Below the pieces are notes generated by a model. That model was given only the letters and a program-made list of their open reading frames with translations, searched no databases and had not been told where the DNA came from. From Nitrososphaerales archaeon (GTDB taxonomy: Archaea > Thermoproteota > Nitrososphaeria > Nitrososphaerales > Gagatemarchaeaceae), in contig JASHPA010000119.1 in assembly GCA_030038365.1 (NCBI GenBank), positions 1-44,777 of the forward strand: a stretch of DNA of 44,777 bases. The letters are read 5' to 3'. A program made the translations under genes and the position numbers. Shown here piece by piece: positions 31,707-40,430 of this stretch. Numbering within the stretch: the first letter of the stretch is position 1; the number at the start of each line of letters is the position of its first letter.

Positions 31707-32648
31707 TCAGTAGGCGACCTTATCTCTGCCCTTGAGGTGCAGCATCGCCCTCGCCTCGTCGGGGGTCGCGCTCTCTCGCCCAGTGATTTCGAAAATGAGC
31801 TCTCTTATCCTGGCCACCTGCTCGCCACTGCTCTTCGCCAGGACGCCCTTCTTCAGGTAGACGTTGTCTTCCAGCCCGACCCTGACATGGCCACCCATAC
31901 GTGAAGCAGTGATGCCGCAGCCGAACTGGAACCTACCTGGTCCCGCGGCCGACCACGTATAGTTCTCTGGACCTATGACACGATCCGCTGTTGTCTTCAT
32001 CGTGACGAGATCCTCCACCGCGGGACCTATCCCGCCCAGAATCCCCAGCACAAACTGGATGTGGACGGGAGGAGTAAGCAAACCATCCATGATAAGCTTG
32101 TTTGCGTTGTATATGTGACCGGCGTCGTAGCACTCGAGTTCGGGCTTGGTGTCGTTCTCCTTCATGGCCTTGCAGAACTCCTCCATGCTCGCGAAGGTGT
32201 TGCGGAATATGTAGTCCTTGGTCGCCTCGATGGCGGGCTTCTCCCAGTCGTACTTCCATGTCTTGTACTTCTGGAGCAGGGGATAGGTCGAGAAGTTCAT
32301 CGAGCCCATGTTGAAGGAAGCGAGCTCCGGTTTGAAGGCGGGTACCACCTTGAGCCTCTCTTGGGGCGTCATCCCCATCCCGCCGCCCGTAGTGGTGTTG
32401 ATTATGACGTCGGACCTCTTCTTTATCGATGTCAGGACAGTCCTGAACAGCTCTATGTCAGGCGTCGGCTTGCCCGTCTGCGGGTCCCTGACGTGTATGT
32501 GGACTATCGCTGCCCCTGCTTCGGCGGCCTTCACAGCGTCATCAGCTATCTGCTCCGGTGTGATCGGCAGGTATGGACTCATCGTGGGGGTATGAATGGC
32601 CCCTGTGACCGCGGCGGTCAGGATGACTTTGTCCGAGGCGGCTTGCAT
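31707..32648 (-). CDS. BKACE family beta-keto acid cleavage enzyme
   Basis: About 313 residues of the 3-keto-5-aminohexanoate cleavage enzyme (BKACE, formerly DUF849) family: VILTAAVTGA, IVHIHVRD with the zinc-binding histidines, INTTTGGG, LECYDAGHI, GILGGIG and GGHVRVGLEDN. These enzymes condense a beta-keto acid with acetyl-CoA to give a new CoA ester and acetoacetate. The beta-keto acid is undefined. ATG at 32648 lies 26 nt from the TTAAAT at 32672-32677 and is preferred over the ATG at 32660. It stands alone and is divergent from the unknown gene at 32736. Confidence 0.9.
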   Translation of the reverse strand: MQAASDKVILTAAVTGAIHTPTMSPYLPITPEQIADDAVKAAEAGAAIVHIHVRDPQTGKPTPDIELFRTVLTSIKKRSDVIINTTTGGGMGMTPQERLKVVPAFKPELASFNMGSMNFSTYPLLQKYKTWKYDWEKPAIEATKDYIFRNTFASMEEFCKAMKENDTKPELECYDAGHIYNANKLIMDGLLTPPVHIQFVLGILGGIGPAVEDLVTMKTTADRVIGPENYTWSAAGPGRFQFGCGITASRMGGHVRVGLEDNVYLKKGVLAKSSGEQVARIRELIFEITGRESATPDEARAMLHLKGRDKVAY

Positions 32649-32671
32649 GGCAGAAAACATCCGGTCGGCCG

Positions 32672-32677
32672 TTAAAT
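32672..32677 (-). promoter_or_regulatory. TATA box deciding the BKACE start
   Basis: On the minus strand ATTTAA is 26 nt upstream of the ATG at 32648 but only 14 nt from the ATG at 32660, so the shorter protein is the leaderless product. Confidence 0.55.
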
Positions 32678-32735
32678 GCAGTTCGGTCGACCTCGGCGCA
32701 CAACGATTATAGGGTCGCGGCGCTGGCGACCAATC

Positions 32736-33230
32736 ATGACCGTGGGACGCTTCCAGGTGATGGCCACTCTCCAGGCCGCCCGAGCTTTCGAACTGGGATT
32801 ACCCATGGAGTCGGCTCTTTCTTGGGGCCTGAACCGGGCGATATTCTATGCTGCCGCGAAACGGGGGTTCAAGGGGACGTCAGGCGTATCAAGAACGACT
32901 CCACCTTCCCGCAGCAATCCTAGTACTTCTGGAGAATATCATCTAGGAGACGAGAAGGCATACACCCAACCGGGTAACGACAAGCTCTTCGAGATAGGCG
33001 GCAAGCCACAGACAAAGGAGGACTTTGAGAGACAGATTGCTGCTCGCTTCGGCGGAAGGTTTCAGTCGGCTTGGGATGACGCGCTCGACTATGTCCGCCA
33101 CTTCGACCGGAATACGCTCCTGTCCGGCGGAGAATTCTTCGCCTCTGTCTACAGGCCAAAGAGGGACGAATTCGCCGCCAAGTGGACAGAACTGGCGGCC
33201 TCTAGTCCATCCCGGCGCAAACGGAAATGA
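32736..33230 (+). CDS. Conserved-looking unknown protein (164 aa)
   Basis: Helical N-terminal segment (VMATLQAARAFELGLPMESAL, seen in part as ATLQAARAFELG, then WGLNRAIFYAAAKRG), a Ser/Thr/Pro-rich linker (about 52-70) and a second domain with DKLFEIGGKPQTKEDFERQI and a lysine-arginine C-terminus. No family is recognised. GATTATAGG at 32705-32713 is about 26 nt before the ATG at 32736, so this start is chosen over the frame's first start at 32676. The next gene overlaps by four bases. Confidence 0.6.
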   Translation: MTVGRFQVMATLQAARAFELGLPMESALSWGLNRAIFYAAAKRGFKGTSGVSRTTPPSRSNPSTSGEYHLGDEKAYTQPGNDKLFEIGGKPQTKEDFERQIAARFGGRFQSAWDDALDYVRHFDRNTLLSGGEFFASVYRPKRDEFAAKWTELAASSPSRRKRK

Positions 33231-33520
33231 CGGCGCTCGACTCAACCTTATATGAACGCCGCAGAGCGACGACGGCAGGTCGAGAGCAGAAATTGCCGCC
33301 CCTAACCTTTGATGACCTCAAGAAACGCGTCGCTGAGCACGTCAAACTGGCCGTAGGTGCCGACGACTTCGACATCACCTCGGCCAAGCTCGAAGAGGTG
33401 AAGGGAACCTGGAGCGTCGACGTGGAATACAAGAAACCCAAGGCGATGTTCTCAGACACGGCTCATCTCGTAGTAGACTCAACGACGGGCGAAGTGAAAG
33501 AGTTTCGGAAGGGCATGTAA
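33227..33520 (+). CDS. Small protein with PepSY-like fold (97 aa)
   Basis: The C-terminal 65 residues have the PepSY pattern: ITSAKLEEVKGTWSVDVEY, then a strand ending HLVVDSTTGEVKEFRKG, where PepSY domains typically show DxxTGxV. No signal peptide is visible, so it would be cytoplasmic. ATG overlaps the upstream stop (ATGA). A CTTATATG element at 33247-33254 suggests a second, internal promoter with a possible TTG start at 33293. The S53 peptidase gene follows by 47 nt; PepSY domains often act as protease propeptides or inhibitors, so a link is possible. Confidence 0.55.
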   Translation: MTALDSTLYERRRATTAGREQKLPPLTFDDLKKRVAEHVKLAVGADDFDITSAKLEEVKGTWSVDVEYKKPKAMFSDTAHLVVDSTTGEVKEFRKGM

Positions 33521-33567
33521 GGCGGATGCGAGACCGAAACTGACGGATTCATCGAGGAGATATCGAA

Positions 33568-35142
33568 GTGTCTGCAGCCTCTAAGCGGGCGCCTCTCGCA
33601 GGGAGCGAACGCAGACCACTCAAGGGGGCGAAGCCCTACGGGAGGCTCAATCCCACGGAGATGATCAGGGTTACCGTCGTGCTGCGGCCACGGCGCCCGG
33701 AAGAGGAACGCGCCCTCGTTAACGACTTAGGCTCCAAGCGGCCTCGTGACCGCTCTTATCTCACGCGGTCAGAGTTCGAGGCAAAATTCGGCTCGAGCAA
33801 GGAAGAGCTGCAGAAGGTGAGAGACTTCGCCAAGAAGAACTCCTTGCAAGTGGTCGAGGCCAGTTCTGCGAAACGCTCAGTGGTCCTCTCTGGGACGGTC
33901 GCTGGGGTAGGGAAGGCCTTCGGTGTCGCCCTCGCGCAGTACAGACATCCTTCCCGTGGCGTCTACCGCGGACGCACCGGGCCGGTCTATCTGAGCCCCG
34001 AGCTCGTGCCCATCGTGAGCGCAGTGCTCGGTCTGGACAATCGCAGACAAGCTAGCGCTCACATCAGGTTCAGGCCCATGGTCTCCGCGGGAGTGTCGTA
34101 TACACCCCCACAGGTGGCTGGATTCTACGATTTCCCTTCGGGACTGGATGGCTCGAACCAGACGATTGGGATAATCGAACTCGGCGGCGGTTACTCTATG
34201 AAGGACATACAGACGTACTGCGCAGGGCTCGGGATAGCATTGCCTTCTGTAACCTCCGTCTCGGTCGACGGCGCCACCAACTCACCCACGGGAGACGCCA
34301 ACGGAGCCGACGGCGAGGTCCTTCTGGACATAGAGGTAGTCGGTACCATCGCCTCCAAGGCGAAGATTGTCGTCTATTTCGCGCCCAATACCGATGCGGG
34401 CTTCGTCGATGCTGTGAACGCGGCGGTTCATGACAGCCTAGGAACACCAGGTGCCATTTCGATAAGCTGGGGAGACGCAGAGTCCGAGTGGACGACGCAA
34501 GGGATTCAGTCCCTCGACCAAGCCCTCCAGGACGCCGCAACCATGGGATTTACGGTCCTGGTGGCCTCGGGCGACGACGGGTCGTCAGACGGGGTCAACG
34601 ACGGCCTCGCACACGTCGACTTTCCGGCGTCCTCACAGTATGCCGTTGGCTGCGGAGGGACACACATCAGCGTCAAGAGCGGCGGGATAACCAGCCAGGT
34701 CGTGTGGGACGACCTGCCAAGCGGAGGAGCCACGGGAGGGGGAGTCAGCGATGTCTTCGCTCTTCCTTCATGGCAGACGGGCGTAGGCGTGCCGCCATCA
34801 GCGAACCCGGGCTCGAAGGTCGGGCGCGGCGTTCCCGATGTCTCGGCCGACGCGGACCCTGAGACAGGTTACAGAATAATGGTCGACGGGCAGCAAATCG
34901 CTGTGGGAGGGACGAGCGCAGTCGCCCCCCTCTGGTCCGGCCTGCTCACCCTGATCAGCCAGAGCACCGGCAAACCGGTAGGGTACGTCAATCCCATTCT
35001 GTACGCAAGTATCTCCCGGACCGGATTCAGTGACATCGTCAAGGGCACCAATGGTGCCTATGAGGCGGGCCCCGGCTGGGACGCCTGCACAGGATGGGGG
35101 AGCCCCGTCGGTGCGAGACTTCTCAGTGCCCTCTCTTCCTAG
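33568..35142 (+). CDS. S53 family serine-carboxyl peptidase (sedolisin/kumamolisin-like)
   Basis: 524 residues: a pro-domain (about 1-170, with RVTVVLRPRRPEEE and LSPELVPIVSAVLGLD) and the S53 catalytic domain. The Ser-Glu-Asp triad is present: Glu250 and Asp254 (GEVLLDIEV), Ser450 (GGTSAVAPLWSG), and the oxyanion Asp336 in SGDDG. The C-terminal FSDIVKGTNGAYEAGPGWD holds the calcium site. The family works at acidic pH outside cells, yet no signal peptide or Tat motif is visible at the GTG start (33568). GAGGAGAT about nine nt upstream acts as Shine-Dalgarno. It follows the PepSY-like gene. Confidence 0.9.
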   Translation: MSAASKRAPLAGSERRPLKGAKPYGRLNPTEMIRVTVVLRPRRPEEERALVNDLGSKRPRDRSYLTRSEFEAKFGSSKEELQKVRDFAKKNSLQVVEASSAKRSVVLSGTVAGVGKAFGVALAQYRHPSRGVYRGRTGPVYLSPELVPIVSAVLGLDNRRQASAHIRFRPMVSAGVSYTPPQVAGFYDFPSGLDGSNQTIGIIELGGGYSMKDIQTYCAGLGIALPSVTSVSVDGATNSPTGDANGADGEVLLDIEVVGTIASKAKIVVYFAPNTDAGFVDAVNAAVHDSLGTPGAISISWGDAESEWTTQGIQSLDQALQDAATMGFTVLVASGDDGSSDGVNDGLAHVDFPASSQYAVGCGGTHISVKSGGITSQVVWDDLPSGGATGGGVSDVFALPSWQTGVGVPPSANPGSKVGRGVPDVSADADPETGYRIMVDGQQIAVGGTSAVAPLWSGLLTLISQSTGKPVGYVNPILYASISRTGFSDIVKGTNGAYEAGPGWDACTGWGSPVGARLLSALSS

Positions 35143-35190
35143 TGAGGAACCGGAAAGACTCATCTATTCGACGCGCCCAACTTCCGTCGA

Positions 35191-36084
35191 ATGACGGCAA
35201 ATAGCAGCTCAAACCGCAGAGTAGGTGTCGTGGGTCTTGGGGTAATGGGAAGCCGGATGGCTAAGAGCCTACTACGCGCCGGATATGAAGTCGTGGTCTA
35301 CAACCGGAGTCCGCAGCCCGTCGGAGAGCTTGTCGGTGCCGGCGCGGTTTCCGCCAGTTCACCTCAGGAGGTGGCGAAGCAATGCAGGATCATCGTCCTT
35401 GCCCTGCTCGATTCGAAGGCAGTCGAGACTGTGGTGCTCGGTGAGAAGGGTATAGTCCACGGACTGTCGCCTGGTACCATCTTGATCGACACGAGTACGA
35501 TTGGCCCTTCCGCCTCCATCGGGGTAGCCGGAAAGCTGCGCGCGAAGGGCGCCTACTTCCTGGACGCTCCAGTGAGCGGGGGACCCGAGGGAGCCGCCGC
35601 TGGGACCCTTTCCATCATGGTTGGCGGCGACCGTTCCGCATTCGACGAGTCCAGGGAGATATTCTCGAAGATAGGAAAGAATGTCTTCTATCTGGGCGAA
35701 TCAGGGTCCGGACTGAGGATGAAGCTGTTCAACCAAGCCCTGGTGGGGGTCTACTTCGTCGGCGTGGCAGAAGCATACTTCTGGGCCAAGAAGATGGGCC
35801 TGAAGATCGAGGACCTGCAAAGGATAATCTCAATGAGCTGGGGAGATTCACCAGTCTTCCGGCACGTCGCCTCGACGGTCATCTCAGGGGACATGAAAGC
35901 GGGCGCGTCGATGCGGAACCTCGAGAAGGACCTCGGCATCATCTTGCAGAGCGCGAAAGACGACCAGGTGCGACTCACGTTGCTCGAGCTTGCTGACCGT
36001 TATATCTCGAAGGCGGCCGAGAAAGGCTACGAGGCCTACGACGCGTCGATGCTCTACTCGATTTTGGACGAGATCAGGAGCTAA
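35191..36084 (+). CDS. 3-hydroxyisobutyrate dehydrogenase-like beta-hydroxyacid dehydrogenase
   Basis: 297 residues: GLGVMGSRMA (cofactor loop), IDTSTIGP, the substrate motif DAPVSGGPEGAAAGTLS, and the catalytic Lys in GLRMKLFNQAL. VVVYNRSP after strand two points to NADP(H). Substrates in this family include 3-hydroxyisobutyrate, tartronate semialdehyde and succinic or glyoxylic semialdehydes; tartronate semialdehyde would fit a sugar-acid route. ATG at 35191 follows a CATCTATTCG element by about 26 nt. It converges with the LLM gene. Confidence 0.9.
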   Translation: MTANSSSNRRVGVVGLGVMGSRMAKSLLRAGYEVVVYNRSPQPVGELVGAGAVSASSPQEVAKQCRIIVLALLDSKAVETVVLGEKGIVHGLSPGTILIDTSTIGPSASIGVAGKLRAKGAYFLDAPVSGGPEGAAAGTLSIMVGGDRSAFDESREIFSKIGKNVFYLGESGSGLRMKLFNQALVGVYFVGVAEAYFWAKKMGLKIEDLQRIISMSWGDSPVFRHVASTVISGDMKAGASMRNLEKDLGIILQSAKDDQVRLTLLELADRYISKAAEKGYEAYDASMLYSILDEIRS

Positions 36085-36120
36085 TGCATCAAGAGCGCCC
36101 TCGCTGGCTAGCGGCGCGGC

Positions 36121-37104
36121 TCAAAAGACAGAAAGCACGTTGTCGCCTATCTCCTTTATCCGCTTCTTGTCTGCGCCAGACGAGAGGCATATTTCGGTCG
36201 CACCTCCTTCGACGTAGGCCTGTAGCTCCTTAGTGAACTGGGACCAGTTCTTGCAAAGAAGCATCCCGACCCTAATCTCCTCGTCGGTCACATGCTTCCC
36301 GGCTTCCTCAACCGCTATCGGGTCCTTGATGCTCCATGAATCCTTCTTCAACCATCCTAGTGACGGGTAGAAGTCTCTCCTGAGAGTCTCCGGCGACTCG
36401 AAACTGAAGCTCACGTGGGCCTGTACGCCTCCACCCCGTTTCCCAGCCTCCTTCCGCCCCCGCTTGAACTCGGGGACTATGATGGACCTGAACTTCTTCG
36501 CGTCGTTCCGCGGAACGATCGTAACGAGAGTGTCCGCGCAGAGACCGGCGAAATGGGACGCCCGTCTTCCGACAGCCGAGAAGTAAATCGGAATCTGGGT
36601 CTTCGGCCGTGTGTACATGTAGTAAAAATCCGCCGAGTAGTACTTTCCCTCGAAGGCGAAGGGTTTCTTCGAATCCCACAGCTTTCTGATAAGCTGGACC
36701 CCTTCGACGAGCCTCTCCATCCTCTCCTCCCAGTCCGGCCATCTCCCGTTCCAGAACGGCCTCTCGTTAAGTGCCTCCCCGCTGCCCACGCCGAGCAGGA
36801 ACCTCCCGGGATACATGTTGTCGAGCGTGGCACTGGCCTGGGCGACTATCGCGGGGTGGTATCTCGCACCAATCGGGGTGGTTACGAGCGGACCGAGCTT
36901 TATCGAACTAGTCCTTTCGAGAGCGACACCCAAGACGCTCCACACGAAGGCGGACCTGTTCGCAGAATGGTACCACGGGACGAAGTGGTCGCCGAGCCAC
37001 GCCGTCTTGAACCCCAAGTCCTCCGAGTACTGAACCGCCTCGACGAACTTCATCGGGTCGTAGTGGTTCTCACCTATGTCGAGCTGGACGTCGACTTTGG
37101 CCAT
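36121..37104 (-). CDS. F420-dependent LLM-class oxidoreductase (third copy)
   Basis: 327 residues. WLGDHFVPW, GPLVTTPIGARYHPAIVAQ, LDNMYPGRF and GVGSGEALNERPF place it in the same F420-dependent glucose-6-phosphate dehydrogenase-like subfamily as the protein at 13781, but it is not adjacent to a lactonase. The substrate is unknown. On the minus strand GGATTTAAG (37130-37138) is about 29 nt upstream of the ATG at 37104. It is followed in the genome by the 3-hydroxyacid dehydrogenase in convergent orientation. Confidence 0.87.
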   Translation of the reverse strand: MAKVDVQLDIGENHYDPMKFVEAVQYSEDLGFKTAWLGDHFVPWYHSANRSAFVWSVLGVALERTSSIKLGPLVTTPIGARYHPAIVAQASATLDNMYPGRFLLGVGSGEALNERPFWNGRWPDWEERMERLVEGVQLIRKLWDSKKPFAFEGKYYSADFYYMYTRPKTQIPIYFSAVGRRASHFAGLCADTLVTIVPRNDAKKFRSIIVPEFKRGRKEAGKRGGGVQAHVSFSFESPETLRRDFYPSLGWLKKDSWSIKDPIAVEEAGKHVTDEEIRVGMLLCKNWSQFTKELQAYVEGGATEICLSSGADKKRIKEIGDNVLSVF

Positions 37105-37227
37105 TTGGCAAAATCGCGGTTCCGTCCCCTTAAATCCATTTCACGTAGCACTACTCACATCGCGTGACTACAAGGAGTGAGCTGAGCTTTTATCCTGAAC
37201 GGCCAAAGTCGGCTCTGGCGAATTCAA

Positions 37228-37293
37228 TTGGGACTGAATGATAGCAGGAAGAGCTGCTCACAGAACGTGATGCTGTCAAGAGACGAATCGTAA
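37228..37293 (+). other. Possible leader ORF (21 aa) coupled to the ABC ATPase gene
   Basis: TTG at 37228 opens a frame of 21 codons (MGLNDSRKSC and onward) that ends in TAA at 37291-37293, sharing its last base with the ATG of the ATPase (TAATG). A CTTTTATCC element at 37187-37195 is about 37 nt upstream. Such an overlap is the form used for translational coupling, but the peptide resembles nothing known and may be chance. Confidence 0.25.
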
Positions 37294-38291
37294 TGACAGC
37301 TATGATAGAGGCAGAGAACCTAACAAAGGTCTACAACGGCAAGATCAAGGCCGTCGACCACATATCCTTCTCAATCGAGGAGGGCGAAGTCTTCGGGCTC
37401 ATTGGACCGAACGGTGCCGGGAAGACCACGACGATAAAAATGCTGAACACCTTGGCGACCATCACCGAAGGCAAGGCTTCTGTGAACGGGCACGACGTGC
37501 AGAAAGAGCCCGGAGCCGTACGGGACAGCATAGGACTCGTCCCTCAGGAGCTCACCGCCGATGACGAACTCAAGGGAATAGAGAACATCATGCTCGCGGC
37601 CAACCTGCACCACATGGGAGGCACAGAGGCCAGGAAGAGGTCCGAAGAACTGCTGAAGCTTGTCGACCTTGATGGTGCCGCGGACAGGAGGGTCAAGACC
37701 TACTCAGGAGGGATGAGGAGGCGTCTCCAGCTGGCCATGGGTCTTGTCCACATGCCGAAGGTACTCTTTCTTGACGAACCGACACTAGGACTCGACATCC
37801 AGACGAGGGAGAAAATGTGGGACTACATCGCGCAGCTGAACCGCGAGAAGGGTCTCACGGTCTTCATGACTACGCACTACCTAGAAGAGGCAGACTCCCT
37901 GTGCAAGAGAATAGCAATAGTCGACAAGGGCGTCATAAAGGAATCCGGGACACCCGCTGAGCTGAAGCGGAGGCTCGGAGGGGATATCTTGACCCTTGAG
38001 CTCGGCGAAGGCGCGCCCGACCTTACCGAGTTCTTCAAGGGCATCCAGGACATCTCTGAGGTGACCAAGGTGGCCCAAGTCTACAGGATCAAGCTCCCGA
38101 GGACAGAAAAGGCGCTGCCTGTCATCGTCGAAGCCGTCGTCAAGAAGAACATTCAGATTGTGGAGATCTCCTTTACCAAGCCCACACTGGACCAGGTGTT
38201 CCTCGAGGTGACCGGCAGGTCGATGAGAGACGAGGACGCCACAGAGAGCGACTCGATGACGCAGAACTTCATGATGGAGAGAGCAAGGTAG
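37293..38291 (+). CDS. ABC transporter ATP-binding protein (DrrA-like)
   Basis: 332 residues with all ABC motifs: Walker A GPNGAGKTT, Q-loop VPQELTADD, signature YSGGMRRRL, Walker B VLFLDEPTLGLD and the switch His in MTTHYLEEA. The extended C-terminus (about 225-320) is that of DrrA-type exporters. It energises the ABC-2 permease encoded eight bases downstream, exporting a lipid, drug or polymer. The start is ATG at 37293 or ATG at 37302. A possible leader ORF overlaps the start. Confidence 0.93.
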   Translation: MTAMIEAENLTKVYNGKIKAVDHISFSIEEGEVFGLIGPNGAGKTTTIKMLNTLATITEGKASVNGHDVQKEPGAVRDSIGLVPQELTADDELKGIENIMLAANLHHMGGTEARKRSEELLKLVDLDGAADRRVKTYSGGMRRRLQLAMGLVHMPKVLFLDEPTLGLDIQTREKMWDYIAQLNREKGLTVFMTTHYLEEADSLCKRIAIVDKGVIKESGTPAELKRRLGGDILTLELGEGAPDLTEFFKGIQDISEVTKVAQVYRIKLPRTEKALPVIVEAVVKKNIQIVEISFTKPTLDQVFLEVTGRSMRDEDATESDSMTQNFMMERAR

Positions 38292-38299
38292 AGTCAAGA

Positions 38300-39127
38300 A
38301 TGATCAACGAAACATTCGTACTTTCCGCAAGGTCCCTCAAGAAGTGGATCAGGAATCCCGCGGCTGTCGTCCCGGGCCTTGTCACCTCGATCTTTTACAT
38401 CGCGCTCTTCGGGAGTTCCTTCAACCCGACAAACCTGATTCCCTCGGGATCGGGCGCGTCGGGGGTCCTGACAAGCGCGTTCGGGGGTGCGCCAACCTAC
38501 ATCACCTATCTCACAGCCGGCGTCATATGCCTGATACTCGTATTCAACATGGCCTTCGGAGGGATAGACCTCGTCCTCGACAGGCAACTGGGGTTCCTGA
38601 ACACCCTCCTGACCGCGCCCATATCTCGGGCGTCGATATTCCTCTCCGGGGTATTCCAGAACTTCGTGAAGGCGATATTCCTGGGCGTCCTCACGTTCCT
38701 GATAGCGCTGGTCATCCCGAACGGCCTCGAGCTCCCCTCCGGGTTCACTGTCGTGGACTTCCTTGGGATATTCCTGGCATTCTCACTGCTGGGCCTCGGA
38801 CTGTCGTCCGTCTTCACGGCGATAGCCCTCAGCGTGAAGAGCATCGACTCGCTCGTCGCGATAGTGAACTTCCTCACTCTGCCCCTCATCTTCATGAGCA
38901 ACGCACTCTTCCCTTCGAGCTCGTTCCCACAATGGCTAATGGACATTGCCGACGTCAACCCAATCTCCAAGGCCAACGAAGCCGCGAGGCTGCTCATCAT
39001 CAACGGGAGCCTCTCGAGCAGCCAGCTCTCGACGTTCACCGGCGACATACTCTACCTAGCGGGTTTCGTGGTGGTTTTCGGGCTCATCGGCTACTTCGCT
39101 GCGATAAAGGCGCTCGCCCCGAAGTGA
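38300..39127 (+). CDS. ABC-2 type transporter permease
   Basis: 275 residues with six hydrophobic segments. The signature GGIDLVLDRQLGFLNTLLTAPISR between helices (shown in part by DLVLDRQLGFLNTLL) and the C-terminal loop LMDIADVNPISKANEAAR are typical of ABC-2 permeases coupled to DrrA-like ATPases. It functions as a homodimer in the membrane. The ATG is eight bases after the ATPase stop, so the two form an operon. A 17-codon frame begins in its stop codon (TGATG, 39125-39129) and runs into the next gene's start. Confidence 0.9.
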   Translation: MINETFVLSARSLKKWIRNPAAVVPGLVTSIFYIALFGSSFNPTNLIPSGSGASGVLTSAFGGAPTYITYLTAGVICLILVFNMAFGGIDLVLDRQLGFLNTLLTAPISRASIFLSGVFQNFVKAIFLGVLTFLIALVIPNGLELPSGFTVVDFLGIFLAFSLLGLGLSSVFTAIALSVKSIDSLVAIVNFLTLPLIFMSNALFPSSSFPQWLMDIADVNPISKANEAARLLIINGSLSSSQLSTFTGDILYLAGFVVVFGLIGYFAAIKALAPK

Positions 39128-39172
39128 TGGATATGCAAAAGAGAGACGTGCACACAGACGGGGACGAGCTTC

Positions 39173-40402
39173 ATGGCTGATCTGCGTGTATCGGGGGGCA
39201 CCACCGTCAAGCTGGGTCGCGTCGAGGGCGAGCTGAAGGTGGGCAACGACGCAAGAATCCAGTCCGCTGACGGTACCGCCGTAGTCGTAACCGGGGGCGC
39301 AGAGTTCCACGGCAACGCCGAAATCGAGTGTGACTTCGAATGCCAGAATCTCACCGTGCACAGGTCCGGGAAGCTGCGCGTCAATGGGAATCTCACGGTC
39401 AACGGACCAGTGGACGTATCCAACTCGATAGTGGTCGAGAAACTGCTCAAGGCCGAAACGGTGGATGTCGGAGGGCACGTCAACGTTCATTCCCTCTCCT
39501 GCAAGAGGATGAGAGTCGGGGGAACCGCCGAAGTATCAGAGCTTCTCCAGGCCGAGACGGTAGATGTCGGCGGGAAGATAGAGGCCAGAGGGCGTCTCGA
39601 GGTGAAGGATCTCCAGGTGGGAGGAAAGGCCGAGGTGGGAGGTGGCGCGATTACGGGAACGATAAATATCGGCGGAAAGTTTGAGAGCTTGTCCAAACTG
39701 GAATTCGGCGAACTCCAAATCTTCGGCTTCGGCTCGATCGCTGCCGGTTCCAGCGGGAAGAAGATACTCACGTCAGGAAAGCTGCAGGCGGAAGGTGATC
39801 TGCATTGCGACGAGATGGAGGTAAATGGAGTAACTTTGGTGGCGGGAGACTGTGACAATGTACGGGTGGTCGTCAAGGGTAAGTTCGATGTCAAGGGCTC
39901 CCTCGCGGTGTCGGAAAGGCTGGACGTCCACGGCTCGACAGATGTGAGGGACACCTTCAACGGCGGGGCGCTGCTCGTAAACGGAAGGTTCTCCGCCGAC
40001 AAGGCTCTAGTCTCCGGGAATGCAGAGGTCCACGGTTCAATCGAGACGCGTAAGGGTCTCAAGGCGAAGGAGGTTCTTGTCGGGAGCAGTTCCAGATGCA
40101 GGGGGCCGATCGTGGCAGAGGTGGTCGAGGTTGGAGCAAGCGGACCCGGCTTGAGCGCCTTCGTATGGGGACAGCGCCTTCGTGTACAGGCGGGGACTAG
40201 CCAGGTCGATGACATCTATTCCTCCAGGTTTGTGCTCGGTCCAGGTTCCAGGGCTGGGCGGATATTTTCCGAATCGGTCGAGCTCGGTCCGGGCTGCGAT
40301 GCGGAGGAGGTCACCTACGTGACGGGGCTCAAGGTCGACGCGCACGTCAAGATAGCGCATCCCGTGAAGAAGGTCGACAAGCTGGGGGAGCCTCCGCTTT
40401 AG
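39173..40402 (+). CDS. Bactofilin-like beta-helix (polymer-forming) protein
   Basis: 409 residues built almost wholly of short beta-strand repeats of bactofilin type: GEVEGELKVG-like strands, GNLTVNGPVDV, VVEKLLKAETVDVGG and LLQAETVDVGGKIEA. AETVDVGG occurs at 94-101 and again at 127-134, a 33-residue period. It is about three times longer than a bacterial bactofilin, with no signal peptide or membrane segment. Bactofilins polymerise into cytoskeletal filaments; archaeal ones are known only from sequence. The winged-helix gene follows 28 nt later, and the ABC exporter precedes it by 45 nt, possibly in one transcript. Confidence 0.75.
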   Translation: MADLRVSGGTTVKLGRVEGELKVGNDARIQSADGTAVVVTGGAEFHGNAEIECDFECQNLTVHRSGKLRVNGNLTVNGPVDVSNSIVVEKLLKAETVDVGGHVNVHSLSCKRMRVGGTAEVSELLQAETVDVGGKIEARGRLEVKDLQVGGKAEVGGGAITGTINIGGKFESLSKLEFGELQIFGFGSIAAGSSGKKILTSGKLQAEGDLHCDEMEVNGVTLVAGDCDNVRVVVKGKFDVKGSLAVSERLDVHGSTDVRDTFNGGALLVNGRFSADKALVSGNAEVHGSIETRKGLKAKEVLVGSSSRCRGPIVAEVVEVGASGPGLSAFVWGQRLRVQAGTSQVDDIYSSRFVLGPGSRAGRIFSESVELGPGCDAEEVTYVTGLKVDAHVKIAHPVKKVDKLGEPPL

Positions 40403-40430
40403 GGGACCGTTATTGGAGGGCGACTAGCGG

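Noticed and set aside
38344-39180. 278-residue plus-strand frame overlapping the ABC-2 permease
   Set aside because: It is a shifted frame rich in Arg, His and Pro with no hydrophobic segments, whereas the other frame is a complete permease.
39127-39180. 17-codon ORF between the ABC permease and the bactofilin-like gene
   Set aside because: Overlapping TGATG is suggestive of coupling, but the peptide has no features and it runs out of frame into the next gene.
39487-40215. 242-residue minus-strand frame inside the bactofilin-like gene
   Set aside because: Shadow produced by the regular repeat; rich in Ser, Pro and Thr without any motif.
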